From Phoronis ovalis (lineage: Eukaryota; Phoronida; Phoronidae), in NCBI GenBank assembly GCA_028565635.1, contig JAOXYB010028367.1, positions 1-15,261 on the forward strand: a stretch of 15,261 nucleotides of DNA, written 5' to 3'. Below the pieces are notes generated by a model, which ran no database searches, had not been told where the DNA came from, and saw nothing but the letters and a program-made list of their open reading frames with translations. The position numbers and the translations under genes were made by a program. This document shows, in pieces, positions 1 through 7,638 of the stretch (the first letter of the stretch is position 1; each line of letters begins with the position of its first letter).

Positions 1-476
1 TCGAAGCGAGAACAAAATGGCCGCCCCAAAAGTTCTGGTTATGCATTTCACTGGTCACGTGTTACCTACCAGTGTTACAGTGATTCCAAGATACTTCTTT
101 CAAATCAGCAAGTTAGTCATGCTAAGTTTAATTTCACTAACTGGCACCAGGTGGATACATGTGCTTAAAAATAATCCAATCATAAAACTTTCTGGTTCTG
201 ATCCTAGAATCATTTTGTCAATGGCCTTTATCTCTATCTAAACATTATTATCTTATTAACAGTCACTTTAATGACATTTAATCGTATGATATCTTTAAAT
301 AAAGATTAACAGTAACAATTCATGCATCAAGAATTTATTATACTTTTACCTAATATTGATAGATCTATCTTTAGATAGCTACAATACTGCAGGAAAGATA
401 TAATTGATGTTTATAAAATTGACTTTTTGAAAAAGGGCACGATAATGAAACATTTGAGCACTTTGTTTATACTCAC
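1..476. other. Presumed transgelin-like intron 5, no gene seen
   Basis: AT-rich sequence after the donor of exon 5. No calponin-like repeat (Gly-Pro-x-Leu-Gly type) can be read on the minus strand, so the last exon probably lies beyond the window. A plus-strand frame at 17-241 has no recognisable protein features. Confidence 0.55.
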
Positions 477-509
477 CAATGATCCCAAACTATGAATACA
501 ATTTATAAC
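477..509 (-). CDS. Transgelin-like exon 5 (end of CH domain)
   Basis: An 11-codon exon, VINCIHSLGSL, between TTTTTTTCAG and the consensus donor GTGAGT. It matches the family block VVN-x-I-x-ALGR that follows the DLY segment. It is phase 0 at both ends. A Ser stands where the family usually has Arg (LGSL against LGRL). No further exon could be supported between here and position 1. Confidence 0.85.
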
Positions 510-3500
510 CTGAAAAAAACAAATACATATTTACATACTTTTGCAACCTTGATAGCAGCTTACAAGGAACAGAACTAAAGAAATTCATCAATACAGCAAG
601 TACCTTTTTTAAAACTCTTTTTTGCACCAAAGCAAACACCACATCTTCTACTACTACTGTATTTGCTTGTAGAATCTAAACCTGTTACAGCAAAAATTGG
701 TGACTGACTCTAAATTCTTTCTAATGTACCAGTAATTTTTTTTGTGTCTTCAATAAAAAGTAATTCCATTTGCATACTCATGCAGTCACAGGTATTGATT
801 AGTAATTAAGTAGTTAAGGCAGGTGATGTTATAACATGGGAGCATATATGTAAAAAACAATTGTCAAGTTAATTGGCCAAATTTTTTAACTGGAGGATTT
901 GATACTTTGGGACAATACAAAAAAGATAGACTGTTAACTTTAATTCAACAAATAAATAACATACAGTGTACATGGATTTTCCATCATACAAATCTTGTGT
1001 TTGGAAGGTATCCGTCTCTGCCATGCCATAGTTCCGGCAAGCTTTTAAAAACATTTCAATATTTTCCATCTACAAAAACAATGAAAGACAAACCTTTACA
1101 ACACAAAAAAAAACATTGCACTGTACATGAAATTAATTTACAGAAAACAAAATGTCTTCTTTAAAGTTAATAGTATTGGAACACAGATTTTCTGTTGGAC
1201 TGTTATTCCGCATAAGATAACCAGTGGTAATCAGCAATTAGCAACTTTTTCTAAGCTCTTCCTTGTTTCTTTTTGGCGGGGTATTGTGTTCTAGCTTACA
1301 GCTATTGAAAAAAAGGGTGAGAAATTGCAGAAAAAGAAACAAACATAATTTGTGAATGGCATTTTCGGTTGAATATTTGCAGCAAATGCAGAACAATAGT
1401 ACTTTGGTACCAGAACAGATTCATAAATCATCCAACACATTCGGGTCAGTTTTCAAAAAATCTTGACAATAATGTACTGTCTCTGTCATTTAAGCACTTG
1501 CAACCAATCAAAATCATATAGCTATGGTAACAATATGTTAGACTACGTAATAATTTCTCCATTTAGAGCTAGAAATGGGTCTATTATGACAATTAATAAT
1601 AAAAAATGAATTCATGCATTACCCGACACGATGACGTATATTACATTCTTTAACATTATAAAGAAAATTGATTTAACTTACCTGCTTAAATGCTATTTTG
1701 CTTGTATTTATTTTTTTAACTGAGCCAGGTTTTATTTTTTGCATAAGTCTACAAAAAAATCAAGATATTGATAACTGACACTCCTGGTAGTTTTAGAAAA
1801 TCAGTCGAGACAATTGTTAATTACTAAGTGGAAAAGAATTGCTGTTATTATTATCTGTTACTTGTTTGGCTCTCAGTTAATTCTAATGCCATAAATTTGT
1901 GCTGGCGCTTGAATGGTAAGTACTCAATTCCTTGACTGCACGTACACTATTGAATGACAGCTCCGATGTAATTGCAATTGCATGTCATCCTATTTGCTAT
2001 GCACAAGCCACTTACTAAAGCCTGCAACCAGTTTTAATTGGCAGGTTTAGTACAGCATTGTATGCAAGTATTTGGAGTCATTGTTTTAACAATAAGTAAA
2101 ATAAAATTATTAATATTCATGCTTATGTTGTCAGCCACTTAAAACTGACACCTATGACCTCAGAATGAGTTGACTTGTTAACAAATCAATCATAATATTA
2201 CTGATAGGAAAAATTAAAAAGGATGAAATATCAATTTTTTTCTTTTCTCAATGCATACTCGCACAATGCCGCTCCATCCCGCAATACTTCTTTAAAATCT
2301 TTTTGCTCTGTGAAATCACCACTAGTTGGATTTAGCTGTGTCTCGGTAACATGCTCTATCCAATCCAAAGCTTCAAATGCCAAGTTTATATCAAACTTTG
2401 CTGCTGTCTGAAAAAGCCAAGTTAAGAAATATAAACATATATATTATCACGTTTGTTCATTTGCAATTAAATGTGTTGCAAAATAAGGGCAGGATGTTAT
2501 ATTTTGTGACACATGAAATTGGAACTTCAAATGGACATTTTATCAGTATGAACTTTATGAAAAAAATATTGTCCCGATAAGCCTAAAAGGCATGTTCTTT
2601 TTCTTATAGAAGTATATAATAAATAATGGTTCAAATATTAGCACCAGTTTCAAATTTAAGGACTTATCAAGACCAATATCTCATTTTTAGGATGGTCAAG
2701 AGGCATGCTCCCCAGAATTGTTTTTAAAAAATAATTGGTGTATTCCTGATATTCGGAACACATTTCATAAATGTGATCCAACAAAGAAGTGTGGTGATGA
2801 GAATTTAAATACTTTTTAAGTATTTTTTTCAGTACTTTTCAAGGCAATTTTAAATTCAGGGAATTTTAAAGTCTGCAGGTAGGAACCATGTAAATTCTAG
2901 TTACTGGCCTACTGCAAACAGAACAGTGATATTTTTCATGCTACCTATAAAGTTGTATACAAAAGTCATGTACTTATTAAAAATTGGTTATTTAATGAAA
3001 ATAAAAAAATAGGAACAAATGTTCTATTGCCAACATACAAATACCATGTAATTTTCACATTTAGCACTGGTTGACACCAATTTTACATGAAAATATCTTG
3101 AAATCACAAGCAAGTATGAAATTAAAACTAACATTTTAAAAACTAATATCATCATTCAACCCTTGAATTTAATGAGCTTTATTTCTCAATACGTTGAATT
3201 CAACATACTTTTAAACACTTAGGACGATACAATCAGAGACAAAATAGCAAGCAAAAATAAAATAATGCTTTCATCCTGCCTAAAATTTCGGAAAAACATG
3301 GTGAGCAATCAAACATTGATAACACCAATAAAAAGAAATGTGACCTTTATAGTAATGTTTAATTTTTATCACAACTCTCCAATCAAGATCCTTTGAAATA
3401 TCATATTTCTTGATAAAATAAGAAAGTCAATAAGAATAGTGTACTTATATATCTGCATCATAGGGAACAAAGCTACAATGTATAGGAAATAGGAATAAAA

Positions 3501-4890
3501 TATCACTACTTGGAGAATGTCTAATGATTAAGTAGAATGGCTTGTTGTAATGGACATTTAGCCATTTCATGCAAGACTCTTAGGCTGTTTTTCATTTTTT
3601 GTAATAACCTAATTTTTATATTTATGCGTCTATGGTACTATGCCCCTAACTAAGCAAGTGTTATTCTGAACTTATCTACTTTATTCGAAACATAATCACT
3701 CCACTTGAAATGTGTAGAAATTATATTTTATATCAGCCTGCCCGCTTTTAAGACAAAGTATGTTAGCATTTTAGAAACAGGTACAGCTGTACGTAAAGAT
3801 CATATTTATTTGGATAGAAGCACTATAAAACATTATAAAACTCAAAAATATTTTAAAACGCATTTTACCAGAAGTTTATTCAATCACACTTTACAAAAAC
3901 ACTTTGGAAGAAAAATGACTATGAAAATTTTCTATTGTTCTATTGATTCTTATGTAGTTTGAGTAAAAATAGTATTTTCACTAAATAACAGATCATAGAC
4001 AAATTTAGGGATGGATTGGGGGGAGATTTGCTCTTTACAATTGCAAATCTGGCCAAAATAAGTCCATGAAACATTGAAAAAGAAATAAAATAAATAATAA
4101 AATTAAATTTTTGATGTACAAAATTCTAGATTTTTTTAGGAACTAAGGGTTCTAGGGATATTTAAAATAAAGATATTTTGTTAAGAAACTTGGGAGATCA
4201 TACAGGTATATGGCAATTGGGCACTTTTTTCAGAAGTACTGAAGGATAGATAACTCAATTACATTATTAATTACACAATCTTTGAAATTATTTGTTATTT
4301 TTACCCAGCAATGTCCTTGAATGTCAACATACTTTTAGTCATGACAAAACCAGTAAAGGAAATAATTTACAGTGAAATACATATTTTAAAACCCATGACA
4401 ATAAAACTCAATAAAAAACATTATTCGCCTGATTACAACAATTATATCCAAAACAATAAAACCAACCAACTTAAAGGGACTGCTGATCGGGGTGATGATG
4501 CGTTGTATATTGTAGAAGCCCGTCACTCGTCAGAGGTTGAATTACAGAAAACACACTATTTTTTAAAGCACCGCGGTTTTTGTGAATTATGAAAAATAGT
4601 AAGCTAAGTTAGATATCTGTTGACAATGTTCATTGTTATATTACCACAGTACGATTTATTATTGTAATAAAACAATCCTGAAACAGCAACACAGGGACAA
4701 ACACTGTCTGCTCACAGCCCGGACCACAGCAGACGAATCGAATGTCCGAGTAATTAGTAATTTAAGTTGTGAAGAACGCATGTGGGAAATTTTGTATGAA
4801 AAAGTAATGATATTTTGGTTAATACAATTTAAAAAATACCTTAATCGCACATTCTCTAGATAAACCATACGCTGGACCTTTATTCGCCAT
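477..4890 (-). CDS. Transgelin/calponin-like protein, 5' five coding exons (gene incomplete)
   Basis: An actin-binding cytoskeletal protein of the calponin/transgelin (SM22) family. Joining exons 4890-4840, 2407-2259, 1748-1682, 1069-965 and 509-477 gives 135 codons in one open frame, with every junction GT-AG and phase-matched. Residues 1-12 (MANKGPAYGLSR) are the hallmark transgelin leader. Residues about 20-130 are the single calponin-homology domain, with DWIEHVTE, DGAALCELMQKIKPGSVKKI, SKIAFKQMENIEMFLKAC and DLYDGKSMYTVINCIHSLG all recognisable. Family members usually run near 190 residues and end in one or more short calponin-like repeats; that end is not found in 1-476 and probably lies outside the window. 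The ATG at 4888-4890 has A at -3 and G at +4. What is seen: the exons and motifs. Known for the family: F-actin binding and bundling in muscle and other cells. Transgelin and calponin cannot be told apart without the missing C-terminus. Confidence 0.93.
965..1069 (-). CDS. Transgelin-like exon 4 (CH domain, MENI block)
   Basis: Thirty-five codons from ATGGAAAATATT to ACT before the donor GTATGT. The sequence runs MENIEMFLKACRNYGMAETD, then TFQTQDLYDGKSMYT. MENI-x-x-FLKAC-x-x-YG and FQT-x-DLY are diagnostic of the family. The first Met is internal, not a start: upstream exons join in phase and the acceptor TTTTTGTAG abuts it. Confidence 0.95.
1682..1748 (-). CDS. Transgelin-like exon 3 (central CH domain)
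   Basis: A 67-bp exon between TTTTTTGTAG and the donor GTAAGT. One base completes Glu67; 22 codons then give LMQKIKPGSVKKINTSKIAF and KQ. The PGSVKKIN and SKIAFKQ blocks are very strongly conserved in calponins and transgelins. In the other frames the exon hits stops at once, so the phase call is firm. Confidence 0.93.
2259..2407 (-). CDS. Transgelin-like exon 2 (first half of CH domain)
   Basis: Acceptor TTTTTCAG, then 49 codons and two bases. It encodes residues 18-66: TAAKFDINLAFEALDWIEHV, then a Thr/Gln-rich turn, then KDFKEVLRDGAALC. The split Glu67 codon is completed by the next exon, which supports the donor CGA|GTATGC over reading on to the in-frame TGA 27-29 bases further along. This is the start of the calponin-homology fold, up to its central Asp-Gly. 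Confidence 0.92.
2408..4839 (-). other. Transgelin-like intron 1
   Basis: The 2432-bp first intron runs from donor GTATTT to acceptor TTTTTCAG. It is AT-rich with scattered homopolymer runs. Frames open on the plus strand (3705-3962, 4311-4592) show no domain or splice logic. The stretch 4470-4760 is visibly richer in G+C and CpG than its surroundings and may hold a repeat fragment or regulatory DNA. First introns often carry muscle enhancers in this family, but no site here is strong enough to call. Confidence 0.7.
4840..4890 (-). CDS. Transgelin-like exon 1 (start codon)
   Basis: Seventeen codons, MANKGPAYGLSRECAIK, ending AAG before the donor GTATTT (phase 0). The leader matches the start shared by transgelins across animals, which fixes the ATG. 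It is followed by a 2.4 kb intron, the largest in this gene. Confidence 0.92.
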
Positions 4891-4959
4891 GATGTCGACA
4901 ATTTATTTTAAATACTTCGCTGAGAAAAGTTGACCCAAACTTTCCTCCAACTTGCACTG

Positions 4960-5070
4960 ACAAGACGGAAGTGACTCACAAGCCAAGCACAAATCTTGAT
5001 CGTGTTTCCAAACATTGCCAATAGGTGTCGCTTCGTTATAACAGTAACCATTGGCAGTATATATTAAAAA
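4960..5070 (-). promoter_or_regulatory. Probable promoter-proximal region of the transgelin-like gene
   Basis: Upstream of the ATG at 4890, an ETS-type core (CGGAAG, plus strand 4966-4971) directly abuts a perfect AP-1 consensus TGACTCA (4972-4978). CCAAT boxes occur on the plus strand at 5018-5022 and on the minus strand at 5050-5054, and an AT-rich TATATA-type stretch lies at 5056-5070. The spacing (about 80-180 bp before the ATG) suits a proximal promoter, but the transcription start is not visible. Short motifs arise by chance, so this is inference. Confidence 0.4.
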
Positions 5071-5199
5071 TATTAAACACTATTCTAAAAATATTGCCAA
5101 CATGTAGTTTAACTACTTTTTAAAAAAACAGTGGAAATTTAAAGCACCCATCTCTGCTAAATCTCTTTCATATTTATTGTTTCCTTAATGTTCCATCTG

Positions 5200-5395
5200 A
5201 AAGGGGGTAGGGGGTACCCCCAAGGTACAATACTGGCACTTAAAAATCGACAATGCTCGCTGCTGGCACTTAACAAGAAAAATTAACAACCAAAAAAAAA
5301 TCGACAGCCAAAAAAAACCTCCACATAATAGAATAGTTAACAAAATTAGCAAATGGTCGCCAAAAGACAATTTTCTCTGCTCACACTTAACAGCC
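5200..5395. repeat. Decayed repeat with TTAAGTG sub-repeats and a GGGGGTACCCCC palindrome
   Basis: The plus-strand motif CACTTAA recurs at 5237-5243, 5267-5273 and 5384-5390, the first two inside the longer CTGGCACTTAA. ATCGACA also recurs, and A-runs follow. A perfect 12-bp palindrome, GGGGGTACCCCC, sits at 5210-5221. The mix suggests the remains of an interspersed element, but its family and ends cannot be named. Confidence 0.4.
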
Positions 5396-6177
5396 CCCAT
5401 AGCCCTCATCTGATATTTCATCTCTAATATATATATTAAACGGAGCTACCACAAGATATGAAAGTTCAAACAATATAGCGATGATTTACAGGCTCAGAAA
5501 ATCAGGGTGTAGAAAAGTAATTCGATCCCATAGTTAATTTTTATATTTCAAGTATACACAAGACCTTGCTTATAATATCGAAGTTGTTCCTTGAAATCAA
5601 ACATTATATTAAACCATAAATAAAAATTTGACAAAGGTTTTTTCAATTTCAAATCTTTTTATTTTGTAGAAAAATATTCATATTTTGATTATATTCAACA
5701 ATCTCTTGCACAGAATGGTACATGCACACATCTTTGGTTGTCACACAAATGTCAGAAATCAGAGAGTTGAAACTTGCGTACATTTACAATTATGAAATAC
5801 AAGTTAACAAGCAATAGAATTTTAATTTAAAAATTAAAAATCGAAAGACACAATTTTTACTCAAAATGGACGCTTAACAGATCATGAGAATTATTTTCAA
5901 CTTTTTTCCTTTGGATTCATTAACATTAAAGTATGACCTTTGCACTGAAAATGTATGCTTTTACACATCTATCTCTTCATTTTGGTTATGAAAATTAACA
6001 AAGAAAATAATAGTCAAATAACAGTGGTTTTTTGTATTTCGAGTCCTTGAGGGCCAACATGTTATCCAGAAAGAGCTAATTAACTACACACAACATTGTA
6101 TTAAAATGTATATAGGAGTATAATTTCACATTAATTTAAGAGTCTTAAAATTACTGCTACCTGGTAATCATTGAAGA

Positions 6178-6275
6178 GAGGCAATTATTGGTCTATTTCA
6201 GTCACTAAAGGGGGAAATTAATAAGGGGGGTGATTATTTTAGCAGGGAGCGATTATTAGAGAAATATGGTATCTT
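6178..6275. repeat. Degenerate GATTATT-rich interspersed repeat
   Basis: Three related pieces occur on the plus strand: a GGCAATTATTGG segment near 6180, GGGGGGTGATTATTTT near 6225, and AGGGAGCGATTATTAG near 6244. G-runs of five or six separate them, in sharp contrast to the AT-rich surroundings. This looks like a worn dispersed or satellite-like repeat. The family cannot be named from the window alone. Confidence 0.4.
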
Positions 6276-7086
6276 GTTTATTTACATACTATCCTTGCAA
6301 ATCAAAAATTTACTGTCATAAATACAGTTAAACATTACCATTAATAAAATATATTAAGTACTATTTAATTATCAATTATTAAATAATAGAGCAAAGGAAA
6401 GACAAAATGGCAGGGCAATGCATTCGGTTACAACAATATATGCACAAAAACTCCCACTCTTTAGCATGTTCACTGCAAAGTGAATTTACAAACATGATTT
6501 CATTTCAAACATACGATTACAAACATATTTCACATAAAACAAACATTTTGTCAAAATTGCAATTTACTGATATAAGAACTTGACCTTTTTCAATTTCAGT
6601 TTTGACACTCTTTTCCTGTGCTGAATTCTAGGTCAACCTGGCAGAGAAGAGTAAAAAAAATAAGTCTGACATTTATTTAGACTGATTTTGTTTCAATATA
6701 ATTATCAACACTTATGACCGGCTACACATAAAACATAAAAAGCACATGCTAGCCAGAAGGAGGCACTACAGGTTAGATCAAAAAGTTTTGGTCCCAACAA
6801 GTGAATGATATTAATAACCAGACTTTGCAACAAACCGTCCGCTGGATTTGATGAGGTCTACTAGTAAGGTGGTTACATTTTGTTAGTTGAAGGATGGGAT
6901 GGAATGTATTTCAGCAGTATTTCCAACTGCTTTGTACTTGCCACCCCCACTGCAGTGATATCTTATAATCCAACAGAAAAGCAGTGCAAACTAATTTTGC
7001 AATGCATTGTAACATTTCGCCATTTAGTTTAAACTATGGAACTTACAAGTGTAATAAATTAATACTAAAGTCTCTCCCTAACATTA

Positions 7087-7092
7087 TTTATT
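7087..7092 (-). terminator. Candidate polyadenylation signal AATAAA of the ROCO gene
   Basis: The first canonical AATAAA on the minus strand after the stop codon, about 180 bases downstream. A variant ATTAAA lies nearer, at 7167-7172. Further AATAAA copies occur downstream, so the true cleavage site is uncertain. Confidence 0.4.
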
Positions 7093-7196
7093 CCTGCTGT
7101 TTACCAAGAATGTGATAGTACTGTGGGTGTAAAACAAACTAAATGCATTAGGAAACTAAGAACCATTTTAATGCCTTGTAATCCAGAAATTATATC

Positions 7197-7300
7197 ATTT
7201 AAAGTATTGTACAAACTCCACATTTAAAGTATTGTACAAACTCCACATTTAAAGTATTGTACAAACTCCACATTTAAAGTATTATACAAACTCCACATTT
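7197..7300 (-). repeat. 25-bp tandem repeat, about 4.2 copies, spanning the ROCO stop codon
   Basis: Units are 7197-7221, 7222-7246, 7247-7271 and 7272-7296, plus a four-base partial. The first three are identical; the fourth differs by one base (7284). On the minus strand the fourth unit is coding: it contains the last codons Cys-Gly-Val-Cys-Ile-Ile-Leu and the TAA at 7274-7276. The other three lie in the 3' UTR. Near-identity points to recent slippage or duplication. Confidence 0.95.
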
Positions 7301-7638
7301 TGTCACATGTACTTGTTCCACTTGGTTAGTTCTTCGTTGCGTTGTTACAGGTGGTGCAGTGTTTTGTGCCTCCGTGGGAGGAGAGTTCTGCAACGTTGGC
7401 TGTAGCTGTTGCAGCATCATAAAGTCAGGATAACCGGGTGGTTCAGGGGTAGTGGTATAATTTGAAGAAGAATCGTTTAGACTAGTTTCAGAGGCGGTTT
7501 GTTTTTGAGATGTTTTAAATGAAGGTTCACGAATTTTTCCAAGGGATGGAGTAGCATAGCGTGATATTTGTTGAATGATTTCATTGTAGCGATCTTCAAG
7601 ATCAGCGTGAATTCCTGACCCACCATGGCCTCCAACAC
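7274..7638 (-). CDS. ROCO last coding exon (disordered tail, CaaX, stop)
   Basis: Two bases complete Gly717, then 120 codons and TAA at 7276-7274. Acceptor TTGTTTTAAG. The start (GGHGGSGIHADLEDRYNEII) leads into a Ser/Thr/Pro/Gln-rich stretch with TTPEPPGYPDF and LQQLQPTLQNSPP, likely unstructured. The last residues, KCGVCIIL, form a CaaX-type prenylation signal with Leu at X, preceded by a second Cys three residues earlier. This frame is not the longest open frame in the interval but is the only one that joins in phase. Confidence 0.9.

Larger units (their letters stand above)
4891..7086. other. Intergenic region between the two minus-strand genes
   Basis: No gene is supported. From high to low coordinate it probably holds flanking DNA downstream of the ROCO gene, then decayed repeat sequence at 6178-6275 and 5200-5420, then the promoter and 5' UTR of the transgelin-like gene. 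The minus-strand frame at 5185-5421 runs through repeat-like, homopolymer-rich sequence and is not a credible gene. Confidence 0.6.

Noticed and set aside
17-241. Plus-strand open frame starting MAAPK with a good-looking start context
   Set aside because: No recognisable domain, AT-rich downstream composition, no splice partners; it is probably chance inside an intron or flank.
350-386. 37-bp exon-like segment after transgelin-like exon 5 (acceptor CCTGCAG, donor GTAAAA)
   Set aside because: It is open in phase, but the 12 residues do not match the conserved post-CH sequence and it leaves a changed phase with no partner.
604-681. Exon-like segment between transgelin-like exons 4 and 5, with acceptor GTAACAG and donor GTACTT
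   Set aside because: In the phase required by its neighbours it reads Val then stop (GTT TAG), and no frame resembles a calponin. Exons 4 and 5 join perfectly without it.
4311-4592. Plus-strand open frame of 93 codons in intron 1
   Set aside because: Lys/Asn-rich as expected from AT-rich noncoding DNA, no family resemblance.
5185-5421. Minus-strand open frame with a hydrophobic Phe/Leu/Trp stretch
   Set aside because: The hydrophobic run comes from A/T homopolymers within repeat-like sequence, not from a real membrane protein.
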